Positions 1 to 5,257 of a stretch of DNA of 6,850 nt are shown here, piece after piece. Each line of letters opens with the position of its first letter. Position 1 is the first letter of the stretch. A program made the translations under genes and the position numbers. The DNA comes from Thermoplasmatales archaeon UBA582 (GTDB lineage: Archaea; Thermoplasmatota; Thermoplasmata; Thermoplasmatales; Thermoplasmataceae), in contig DAQB01000009.1 in the NCBI GenBank assembly GCA_002502705.1, positions 12,478 through 19,327 on the forward strand, read 5' to 3'. The notes under the pieces were generated by a model. The model was not told the DNA's origin. It did not search any database and worked only from the letters and a program-made list of their open reading frames with translations.

Positions 1-1
1 G

Positions 2-337
2 CCAAGTGGAAACGGATTGAATATCCTCCTGTATCTGGTAATAATCGTAATCATATTGCTTGTTGTGATAGCTCTAATAATTGCCATTTTCAGGCGAAGT
101 AAGGGGGAAAAGTTACCGAAACATCCATCGCGGGGAAACGTAAATTTCAACCAGACCGTATCCGGCCAGGGCCCTGCGGAAGGCCAGACCCCTCCACCTT
201 TGAACTTCAACCCGAAGCAACCTGAGGTGCAGCAGATAGTTGTGCAGGAAGTTGTGAAAGTGAAGTGCAAATACTGCGGTTCGCTGATGGATTCTACAGC
301 TGAAAGGTGCCCTGTATGTGGTGCACCCCAGAGATAA
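2..337 (+). CDS. Membrane-anchored zinc-ribbon protein, probably 5'-partial
   Basis: A hydrophobic helix lies at the left end (residues about 3-25 counted from the TTG at 17). It is followed by basic residues (FRRSKGEK), a Pro/Gln/Asn-rich linker of about 50 residues, and a C-terminal zinc ribbon with two CxxC knuckles (C84, C87, C98, C101: CKYCG and CPVCG). The likely topology is one membrane anchor with the ribbon in the cytoplasm, by the positive-inside rule. The frame is open upstream to the window edge (P-S-G-N-G before the TTG) and no Shine-Dalgarno sequence precedes the TTG. I therefore think the visible part is the C-terminus of a larger protein, and the TTG at 17 is only a fallback start. 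The stop is TAA at 335-337. Paired CxxC ribbons of this kind are common at the ends of archaeal membrane proteins, and their ligands are usually unknown. I infer no specific function. It converges on the acetyltransferase gene with a 25-base gap. Confidence 0.75.
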   Translation, partial: PSGNGLNILLYLVIIVIILLVVIALIIAIFRRSKGEKLPKHPSRGNVNFNQTVSGQGPAEGQTPPPLNFNPKQPEVQQIVVQEVVKVKCKYCGSLMDSTAERCPVCGAPQR

Positions 338-362
338 CATGTAAAATTAGGAAGTACCCAGG

Positions 363-1136
363 CTACCCGATACTGTAAAGATAAATTTTCCCCGTTTCAA
401 GGAATCCAGCTTTCTGGGCTATTTTCCTTGATTCGGTATTGTTGTAAGATATTTCTGAATATGCTCTAGAGACACTGAGCTCCCTCATCCAGATCAATCT
501 CGCATATAAGAGATCGGTACCGATTCCAAGCTTTCTATACCGTGGTAGGACACCCAGAGAGATAAGGTGCCCCAGGCTTCCTGTTATTGACCCCCATCCC
601 AGGCCCGTGATTTCATCACCATATAACGAGGCAAAACACCTGTCACCGTTCCTGATAGCAGTTTCAACCCACCTTTGATTCATCCCTGGAAAAATGTGGC
701 TCATTGCGGTTGTTATCCGCTCAATATCATCGGTTCCAAGCAGTGAGATCTCGTTTGAAAAGGAATGATTGAGTGTAGAATTGGCAAGATCCAGTTCTAA
801 TATAGAGAAAATCTCGTTTTCAATCTCATCTTGCAATTCGCAGTATATATGACAATTCGAAACATTTTCCATGCACTTCCTGAAAAGGGGCATGGATTTA
901 GTAAATACGGTACCGGTTCTCTCAATATCATCAAAAATAAATATGCAGCTGGCAACCTGATTCCTGTCGAGCGCAATCTGCACTGTTCCTCCAGCTTCTA
1001 TTGTTTCACGAACAAAGTGTTTGATGAATGGGTCAAAATTGGATAATTTCCCTATGACTATGTTCTCAGGATTGTCATTCTTATCGAGCTGGAAGAAAAT
1101 GTGACCATTACTTTCACATTCATATAGAAAATGCAT
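363..1136 (-). CDS. GNAT-family N-acetyltransferase with an extra N-terminal domain
   Basis: This 257-residue protein has a GNAT fold in its C-terminal half (about residues 130-257). The acetyl-CoA pyrophosphate loop is visible as SLGVLPRYRKLGIGTDLLYA, with R201-K-L-G-I-G206 matching the family's Q/RxxGxG/A motif. It is followed by the typical late segment SYNNTESRKIAQKAGF (about 230-245), where the Asn and aromatic/Gly positions are conserved in GNAT enzymes. Known members move an acetyl group from acetyl-CoA to an amine; the substrate here cannot be read. Residues 1-125 are not a recognisable GNAT domain and may be a degenerate second copy or a substrate-binding part. The ATG at 1136 is supported by a TATA box centred 28 bases upstream, which implies a leaderless mRNA. 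The stop is TAG. The gene is monocistronic, flanked by a convergent gene on one side and the gene-poor stretch on the other. Confidence 0.85.
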   Translation of the reverse strand: MHFLYECESNGHIFFQLDKNDNPENIVIGKLSNFDPFIKHFVRETIEAGGTVQIALDRNQVASCIFIFDDIERTGTVFTKSMPLFRKCMENVSNCHIYCELQDEIENEIFSILELDLANSTLNHSFSNEISLLGTDDIERITTAMSHIFPGMNQRWVETAIRNGDRCFASLYGDEITGLGWGSITGSLGHLISLGVLPRYRKLGIGTDLLYARLIWMRELSVSRAYSEISYNNTESRKIAQKAGFLETGKIYLYSIG

Positions 1137-1159
1137 TTACCCCGCTAATATTTTAAAAA

Positions 1160-1168
1160 TATATATAA
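1160..1168 (-). promoter_or_regulatory. TATA box for the GNAT acetyltransferase gene
   Basis: On the - strand the sequence reads TTATATATA, followed by a T-rich then A-rich stretch and the ATG at 1136. The centre of the box is about 28 bases from the A of the start codon, which puts the expected archaeal transcription start at or next to the ATG. No Shine-Dalgarno sequence lies between them, consistent with leaderless translation. Confidence 0.65.
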
Positions 1169-1242
1169 GCGATATGCCTGGTTCTGGTGTGTTGCATAAC
1201 TCCCTTGTACAATGATATGCAGTGAGCGATTGGCTTTGGAGT

Positions 1243-1445
1243 CATGCGAGCCAGTCATGTCCGCGGGGAATAGAAGCACAAGAAGGTATTGGATTGGTTC
1301 AAGCAGCAGGTAAGCCAGGTATAAAAAATTCCTTGTAAACTGGATCGAGGAACTGATTGAACTATCATTTCTCATGAACTGGAGAGCAAACCTGAAAAGA
1401 ACAGCAGAGGAAAGAGAGGTCATACTTAAAACCTGGAGGTTCTAA
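1243..1445 (+). pseudogene. Broken reading frame, possible transposase or other gene remnant
   Basis: No intact gene is present, but two + strand frames join into a plausible charged, helical protein tail. From the ATG at 1243 the frame gives MRASHVRGE, a TAG at 1270-1272, then KHKKVLDWFKQQVSQ before a TAA. A shift of one frame continues from about 1314 with ARYKKFLVNWIEELIELSFL, then a Lys/Arg/Glu-rich helix ending ILKTWRF and TAA at 1443-1445. The composition (amphipathic, many K, R, E, W) is that of real protein, whereas the 92-codon - strand frame over the same bases (1145-1423) is an unnatural hydrophobic antisense. One stop plus one frameshift within about 200 bases suggests decay. Basic Trp-containing C-terminal helices occur in DDE transposases, but I do not recognise the family, so that identity is a guess. 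Confidence 0.35.
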
Positions 1446-1515
1446 CTTTTGCTTCGTTTTCGCCTTCGTCCCTCAAGGGCTGGGGGCGGTATTGCGGGAA
1501 ACCATTAATGGGCTT

Positions 1516-1681
1516 TCAAGCGCTTCCAGTCATGAAAGTTGTGTCTCTGTCAGCATCAGCGTTCCACTTGAAAGCATCCCTGTCTGTATGTAATTGGGAT
1601 TTGCATTCAATCCTTCCTCTGATCAGACTGCGGAAAGTAAACATTTCCAACCTTATCTTTAAATCCTTTTGGATCGGCCAT
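1516..1681 (-). pseudogene. Weak, frame-broken - strand reading of unknown identity
   Basis: An ATG at 1681 opens MADPKGFKDKVGNVYFPQSD and ends after 24 residues at TGA (1609-1607). In the neighbouring frame the reading continues as RIECKSQLHTDRDAFKWNAD followed by ADRDTTFMTGSA and TGA at 1518-1516. Both parts have natural, polar composition and sit end to end. This could be a short gene broken by a single-base change, or a fragment of a larger one. The Cys and RDxxAxxxNAD-like pattern is loosely like the end of IS605-type TnpB proteins, but the expected CxxC pairs are missing, so I do not assign it. An alternative is that the whole stretch is non-coding. Confidence 0.2.
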
Positions 1682-1784
1682 CTATTACAGGAGGGGGGCT
1701 CTCTTGCAGAATTATGAGTTCTCTTTCCTTAATGCGATTCAAGCCCGCGGATGTTAGTTTGCATTGTCAACGATCAGGATAGAA

Positions 1785-1794
1785 ACATTTTAAT
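1785..1794 (+). promoter_or_regulatory. Possible TATA box for the NfeD-like gene
   Basis: ACATTTTAAT is the best AT-rich box in front of the gene and is centred about 37 bases before the ATG at 1827. It would give a leader of roughly 10 bases. A weaker box (CATATTTT, 1803-1810) lies closer. There is no convincing Shine-Dalgarno sequence. Confidence 0.3.
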
Positions 1795-1826
1795 GCGGAC
1801 ACCATATTTTGCTTTGCTTAAGAAAT

Positions 1827-2138
1827 ATGCCCGTTACAGAATTAGAGTTAATCCTGGTTATCCTTCTTGACACTATTACATCGTTCTTCATTGGGGCAAT
1901 AATCGGGGGGAACCTGGTGAGGTTTCCATTCAGGACTCAAAGTTATGCGGGCGTTGAAAGCATTATCGGGAGAAGATGCAGGGTGAGTTCAGTATCGGGG
2001 AAAAGAATAGAGGTAGTTGCAAACTCACAGATATGGTCAGCAATTCCAGTTCATGAAGAAGAAAAATTTTCCCCCGGAGAGGTTGTTTTGGTTAAGGGAG
2101 TGAAAGGTCTCAAACTGCAGATTGAAAAATTGAAATGA
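1827..2138 (+). CDS. NfeD-like protein, short membrane form (solo)
   Basis: This 103-residue protein has one N-terminal membrane helix (about residues 6-29, with a D-T-I-T-SFFIGAIIGG core), a short basic loop (RFPFRTQ), and a C-terminal five-stranded OB-like domain from about residue 48 to the end. The domain has the NfeD pattern: G48-R-R-C-R-V at the first strand, a Trp near the middle (QIWSAIP, W70), then the turn FSPGEVVLVKGVKGLKLQIE. NfeD C-terminal domains usually work with stomatin/prohibitin (SPFH) membrane proteins, and some longer members are also proteases; this one lacks the protease domain. No SPFH gene is visible in the window. The frame also opens at a TTG at 1809. I prefer the ATG at 1827 because it starts directly before the membrane helix and fits the short leader. 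The downstream hydrolase begins 55 bases after the TGA and appears to have its own promoter. Confidence 0.8.
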   Translation: MPVTELELILVILLDTITSFFIGAIIGGNLVRFPFRTQSYAGVESIIGRRCRVSSVSGKRIEVVANSQIWSAIPVHEEEKFSPGEVVLVKGVKGLKLQIEKLK

Positions 2139-2145
2139 ACCACTG

Positions 2146-2154
2146 TTTATATTT
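2146..2154 (+). promoter_or_regulatory. TATA box candidate for the isochorismatase-family gene
   Basis: TTTATATTT matches the archaeal TATA consensus well and is centred about 44 bases before the ATG at 2194, giving an expected leader near 18 bases. A second AT-rich box, ATATTAAT at about 2167-2174, is centred about 24 bases before the ATG and would give a leaderless transcript. The sequence alone does not decide between them. Confidence 0.4.
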
Positions 2155-2193
2155 TGCGCATTAAGAATATTAATCTATCAGATATAATGCAGC

Positions 2194-2745
2194 ATGGTAA
2201 AGATCTCACCATCAGCCGCTTTAGTCATAATTGATGTGCAGAAAGGTTTCGACGAGCCGTTTTGGGGAAAGCGGAATAATCCAAATGCGGAAAAAGTAAT
2301 GGAAGATGTGCTCCGCAGGTTCAGAGCAAATGGCAGAAAGATAATCCATGTGAGGCACGATTCCCTTAATCCCAGTTCTATCCTCAAGGCTGGCAAACCT
2401 GGCTTTGAATTCAAGAATGAGGTCAGGCCGCTTGAACATGAAACGATAATAACCAAACATGTAAACAGTGCCTTCATCGGCACCAAACTTGAGAGCATTC
2501 TCCGCGAAATTGGAGAACCTGAGGTATATGTTATGGGCCTTACCACGGATCATTGCGTGAGCGTAACCGCAAGAATGTCTGGAAACCTTGGATTCAGGAC
2601 ATTCGTGATCAGGGATGCCTGCGCGGCACATACCAGGTTTCTGGATGGCAAAAAGATAGATGCAGACACAGTACACAATGTCAATCTCGCCTCAATAGAA
2701 GGAGACTTTGCCCAGATTCCGTGGTCAGAGGAACTGGAGTTCTAG
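2194..2745 (+). CDS. Isochorismatase-family cysteine hydrolase
   Basis: The length of 183 residues is normal for this family. All three catalytic positions are visible. Asp14 lies in ALVIIDVQKGF, Lys88 in IITKHVNSAF, and the nucleophile Cys121 in VYVMGLTTDHCVSVTARMSG, which also carries the family's G-x-x-T-x-x-C-V signature around the non-proline cis peptide. The following segment GFRTFVIRDACAA is the conserved strand after the nucleophile helix. Known members hydrolyse nicotinamide, N-carbamoylsarcosine, ureidoacrylate or isochorismate. The Asp/His metal ligands of classical nicotinamidase are not evident, so I leave the substrate open. It is expected to be cytoplasmic, with no signal peptide. 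The ATG at 2194 places Asp14 at its usual distance from the N-terminus. The stop (TAG) is 5 bases from the stop of the convergent membrane-protein gene, so transcripts from the two strands must terminate inside each other. Confidence 0.88.
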   Translation: MVKISPSAALVIIDVQKGFDEPFWGKRNNPNAEKVMEDVLRRFRANGRKIIHVRHDSLNPSSILKAGKPGFEFKNEVRPLEHETIITKHVNSAFIGTKLESILREIGEPEVYVMGLTTDHCVSVTARMSGNLGFRTFVIRDACAAHTRFLDGKKIDADTVHNVNLASIEGDFAQIPWSEELEF

Positions 2746-2750
2746 ACTTT

Positions 2751-3449
2751 TCACCATCTGTATTTCTTCCTGAGCCTTGATTCTGTCTTTCTAGTAAAAG
2801 AAATAATAAACTCACGATTGACATTATTCATTTCAGAAAGCGCAGCACTCATTTCTTGTTCTGTGATCTCGCCACGTATTCTTTTCTCGATCAGATCTCT
2901 TGTTTCCTGCGATATTAAATCTGATCTTTCAACGCTTTCAACGTTTCCCTCCGAATCCTTGCGTACCCTTATTGCATCAGGTATGTTGATGGAAAAAAAC
3001 CTCGCGTTGAACTTATATCCCTGTGTAATGTATAAAAATGCAGCCTGATAGGCTATTTCAGATCCTATGAATATCAAAAAATAGTCTGTCGATCCAAGAT
3101 TCCTGAATGCAAAATAAATAGCAATAAGTGCTGCTATCTGAAAAGAAAGAAGCAAAAGGGCAATTTTCAACATAGCTGCCGCCCTTTTTTTGTGTGATTC
3201 ATAATGTCTGAATGGAAATGTGATATATGCAAGCACAATTAAAGAAACAATAAGGATTAAGGCATCTACGAAAACTTCCATTATGCTAAATCCAATTATT
3301 CCCGTTACTTCAAGAAGAGATTCTGATCCTGCTAATACCAGGGTGACGATAAGTAAAAGCTTCAGCACCTTTCTTACCTGAGTTGAATCAGGTCTTTTCG
3401 TGTTTTCCCTGAAATTAAAGGTTATTCGGGGCTTCTCCTGATCAGTCAT
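2751..3449 (-). CDS. Four-helix membrane protein with cytoplasmic tail, unknown function
   Basis: The protein has 232 residues from the ATG at 3449. After a polar N-terminus (MTDQEKPRITFNFRENTKRP) there are four predicted membrane helices, at about residues 30-47, 58-78, 92-115 and 122-141. A soluble tail of about 85 residues rich in Arg, Glu and Ser follows (SQETRDLIEKRIRGEITEQE), ending in a basic RLRKKYRW. I do not recognise the family. Three in-frame starts are possible: GTG at 3461 and ATG at 3458, which overlap the TGA of the upstream gene (3460-3458), and ATG at 3449. I chose 3449 because GAGAGTGAT, a near match to the archaeal Shine-Dalgarno GAGGTGAT, ends about 8 bases before it. Overlap and shared direction indicate translational coupling with the upstream ribbon-helix-helix-like gene, so the two probably act together. 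The tail may form a helical hairpin. Confidence 0.75.
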   Translation of the reverse strand: MTDQEKPRITFNFRENTKRPDSTQVRKVLKLLLIVTLVLAGSESLLEVTGIIGFSIMEVFVDALILIVSLIVLAYITFPFRHYESHKKRAAAMLKIALLLLSFQIAALIAIYFAFRNLGSTDYFLIFIGSEIAYQAAFLYITQGYKFNARFFSINIPDAIRVRKDSEGNVESVERSDLISQETRDLIEKRIRGEITEQEMSAALSEMNNVNREFIISFTRKTESRLRKKYRW

Positions 3450-3457
3450 TAATACCA

Positions 3458-3754
3458 TCACTCTCTGGAAGAACTGCTTCTGGACATCATCCTCGATTGG
3501 ATCATATGTCTTTTAACCTCGTCATTCATGTTCTTGTCTGCTCCGCTTAATATGTCAAGTATTTCATCCATTGTTATTTTTCCCTTCCTAGTATTTTTCA
3601 GATCCTGGGCCAGGATGAGCAGGCTGTCTCTCACTATTGCCCGGAAAAATTCGTCCCAGGTCATGTTGCTTTCGTATACGAAGTCAAACCTTGTTTTCAG
3701 CCACTTCAGCTTCTCATAGGTTTGCGGCTCTATCTTGAGACCTATTTTACCCAT
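3458..3754 (-). CDS. Small ribbon-helix-helix-like (VapB/CopG-type) protein
   Basis: This protein has 98 residues. The N-terminus MGKIGLKIEPQTYEKLKWLK looks like an RHH fold: a short basic strand (residues 3-8), a helix starting at the P-x-T-Y-E-K-L turn, and a second helix after MTWDEFFRAIVRDSL (about 31-50). The pattern of strand, T/Y-E-x-L-K-x-L-K, then T-W/F-D-E/D-x-x-R is common in archaeal antitoxin-like and CopG-like DNA-binding proteins. The second half has another helical segment (TMDEILDILSGADKN) and a Ser/Arg-rich end. The ATG at 3754 is supported by a palindromic TATA box centred 27 bases upstream, so the mRNA is probably leaderless. The gene overlaps possible starts of the downstream membrane protein. 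No PIN-domain toxin is present next to it, so a VapBC system is not indicated. An autoregulatory role is an inference from the repeat-rich promoter. The RHH call is moderately sure. Confidence 0.72.
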   Translation of the reverse strand: MGKIGLKIEPQTYEKLKWLKTRFDFVYESNMTWDEFFRAIVRDSLLILAQDLKNTRKGKITMDEILDILSGADKNMNDEVKRHMIQSRMMSRSSSSRE

Positions 3755-3774
3755 GCAACATGGATCGTGAATTG

Positions 3775-3788
3775 AAATATATATATTT
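3775..3788 (-). promoter_or_regulatory. Palindromic TATA box for the RHH-like/membrane-protein unit
   Basis: AAATATATATATTT is a perfect palindrome centred about 27 bases before the ATG at 3754 on the - strand. That is the standard archaeal distance to the transcription start, so the transcript should begin at the start codon. Because the box is symmetrical, orientation must come from the flanking BRE and regulator sites. Confidence 0.65.
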
Positions 3789-3790
3789 AC

Positions 3791-3810
3791 ATTACTTTAC
3801 ATTACTTTAG
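3791..3810. repeat. Tandem 10-base repeat upstream of the RHH-like gene promoter
   Basis: ATTACTTTAC (3791-3800) is followed directly by ATTACTTTAG (3801-3810), 9 of 10 bases identical, and the preceding 10 bases (ATATATTTAC) are a partial third copy running into the TATA box. A 10-base period places each copy on the same face of the helix. The position immediately upstream of TATA fits an activator or repressor operator covering the BRE region. Confidence 0.6.
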
Positions 3811-3833
3811 TTAACCGTGAATTGACTGCATTC

Positions 3834-3876
3834 AAAAATCGATAAAATAAACGTAATGTCATCAATAACAATAAAA
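3834..3876 (-). terminator. U-rich tracts downstream of serS, likely archaeal terminator
   Basis: Read on the - strand, about 26 bases after the serS stop, there is TTTTATTGTTATTGAT, then further on TTTATTTTATCGATTTTT. Clusters of T-rich tracts without a strong hairpin are the usual form of archaeal transcription termination. They lie between serS and the separately promoted RHH-like gene. Confidence 0.35.
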
Positions 3877-3901
3877 GAGTTTGAAATATTGGAGAATACG
3901 A

Positions 3902-5230
3902 CTAATATGATATGAAGTCAAAGCCGGTGTACGGCACCAGGACATCAGGTATTCTTATTCCAGAGCCATCTGGTTCCTGGAAGTTCTCCGCCAAGGCAAC
4001 CAGTATTCTTGTAGTTGCAACTTCTGTACTGTTAAGAGTGTTGATAATTTTATTTCCATCCTTCGTCCTGTACCTGATATTAAGGGATCTTGCCTGGTAA
4101 TCGGTATTGTTTGAGGCTGAAACAACCTCCCTGAACCTGCCCTGTGCAGGGAACCATACCTCTATGTCATACTTCTTAGCATTCAATACACTCAGTTCAC
4201 CCGAACAAATATTCACTACCCTGTATGGGAGCGCCAGGCTTCTGCAGAATTCCTCTGCATTGCCAAGAATTTCTTCAAGGAATTCCCACGAATGTTCAGG
4301 CTTGCAAAAGATGAACTGCTCAATTTTGTTGAACTGGTGAACCCTGAAAATGCCCTTGGTGTCCTTGCCATGAGCACCGGCTTCTCTCCTGAAGCATGGA
4401 GATATTCCAGCTATTCTTAGAGGAAGGTCATCCTCCTCAAGTATTTCGTCCTTAAGCATTGCTCCAATAGGGTGTTCGGAGGTCGCAATCAGGTAGAGAT
4501 CCTCGCCCTCTATCTTATATAAGGCATCCTTGAACGTCTCCAGATCTGTAACTGAATCCATGGAGGAATAGTTCAGCATGTATGGAGGTTCAACAATGTT
4601 GAAACCCCTTTCTGAAAGAAAGTCGACAGCGTAATTCATCAGTGCCATTTCCGTCTTAACCAGCCTGTTCTTAAGATAGTAGAATCTTGCACCCGCAACC
4701 TTCCCGGCCCTTGGTATATCTATCAGGTTGAGCTTCTCAAGAAGATCTACATGGCTTATTGGCCTCTTTTCTACCTCCACCAATTTTGAATTTGTCGGGG
4801 TAGAATTCCTGAAATATTCTAAATCTTCAGAAAAGACTCTTGCCTTCCCGACATACCTGACTACGGCGTTATTCTCATCTCCTTTGCAGACTGGCACGCT
4901 TTCATGTATGATATTTGGTATTGTTTTAAGGACTGCATCCCTATCAGATGCAATCTGCTTCTGCTCAGATTCAAGATGATCTATCTTCTCATTCAATTCC
5001 CTGACATTTTTCTTAATTTCAGATGGATCGCCCTTCTTCTTGACAGTTTCCGAGATCTTAAGGGACATTTCGTTCTTCTCTCTCTTGAGGTCATTTATCT
5101 CCTTTAGATTCTTCCTCCACTTTTCGTCAAGCTCAAAAAACCTGTCAAGTGGACCCGTGTCCATAAATCTCTTTTTCGCGCTTTCGTAGAATGCATTCGG
5201 TTTGTCCCTCAGCAGGTGAACATCAATCAT
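3902..5230 (-). CDS. serS: Seryl-tRNA synthetase
   Basis: SerRS charges tRNA(Ser) with serine using ATP in the cytoplasm, and is also the first step towards selenocysteine where that is used. The 442-residue length is typical of the common class II form, not the rare methanogen form. In order: the N-terminal IDVHLLRDKP segment, the long antiparallel coiled-coil tRNA-binding arm (about 35-100, rich in K and E), then the class II core. The serine-binding TSEHP motif is near 250, motif 2 is CFRREAGAHGKDTKGIFRVH (about 279-298), followed by QFNKIEQFIF. The SASNNTDYQARSLNIRYR segment is near 371-388, and motif 3 is NSTEVATTRILVALAENFQE (about 400-419) with its Arg near 408. I start at the ATG at 5230; a GTG at 5233 directly before it is in frame. 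The TATA-like box lies a little over 20 bases upstream, which again suggests a leaderless message. The gene stands alone. Confidence 0.97.
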   Translation of the reverse strand: MIDVHLLRDKPNAFYESAKKRFMDTGPLDRFFELDEKWRKNLKEINDLKREKNEMSLKISETVKKKGDPSEIKKNVRELNEKIDHLESEQKQIASDRDAVLKTIPNIIHESVPVCKGDENNAVVRYVGKARVFSEDLEYFRNSTPTNSKLVEVEKRPISHVDLLEKLNLIDIPRAGKVAGARFYYLKNRLVKTEMALMNYAVDFLSERGFNIVEPPYMLNYSSMDSVTDLETFKDALYKIEGEDLYLIATSEHPIGAMLKDEILEEDDLPLRIAGISPCFRREAGAHGKDTKGIFRVHQFNKIEQFIFCKPEHSWEFLEEILGNAEEFCRSLALPYRVVNICSGELSVLNAKKYDIEVWFPAQGRFREVVSASNNTDYQARSLNIRYRTKDGNKIINTLNSTEVATTRILVALAENFQEPDGSGIRIPDVLVPYTGFDFISY

Positions 5231-5244
5231 CACGTCGAAATGTG

Positions 5245-5257
5245 TTTTAAATATTTG
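5245..5257 (-). promoter_or_regulatory. TATA-like box for serS
   Basis: The - strand reads AAATATTTAAAAC in front of the serS start, with the AT-rich core centred about 21-24 bases before the ATG at 5230. That is slightly closer than the ideal 26-28 but leaves no space for a leader with a Shine-Dalgarno sequence, so leaderless initiation is likely. Confidence 0.45.

Larger units (their letters stand above)
3766..3825. repeat. Direct repeat CGTGAATTGA, two copies 50 bases apart
   Basis: CGTGAATTGA occurs at 3766-3775 and again at 3816-3825, identical in all 10 bases and in the same orientation. The copies bracket the TATA box and the 10-base tandem repeats of the ribbon-helix-helix-like gene. 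The near copy lies between the TATA box and the start codon, the far copy about 62-71 bases upstream of it. A 50-base interval is close to five helical turns, so both would face the same side of the DNA. Confidence 0.6.

Noticed and set aside
1145..1423. 92-codon open frame on the - strand
   Set aside because: Its product is an unnatural Leu/Phe/Ser-rich sequence, and the opposite strand gives charged, protein-like pieces over the same bases. It is treated as an antisense shadow of the decayed + strand frame.
1508..1717. 69-codon open frame on the + strand in the gene-poor stretch
   Set aside because: No recognisable domain, no ribosome site or TATA box at the expected distance, and composition rich in Leu, Ser and Ile typical of antisense translation.
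1714..1782. 22-codon frame starting after an AGGAGGGGGG stretch (1689-1697)
   Set aside because: The purine run looks like a Shine-Dalgarno site but lies about 17 bases from the ATG, too far, and the peptide has no supporting feature.
2221..2676. 151-codon - strand frame opposite the isochorismatase-family gene
   Set aside because: It is antisense to a gene with all three catalytic residues in place and shows no motif of its own.
3458..3754. VapBC toxin-antitoxin pair
   Set aside because: The small protein has antitoxin-like RHH features, but the partner gene encodes a four-helix membrane protein, not a PIN-domain nuclease.
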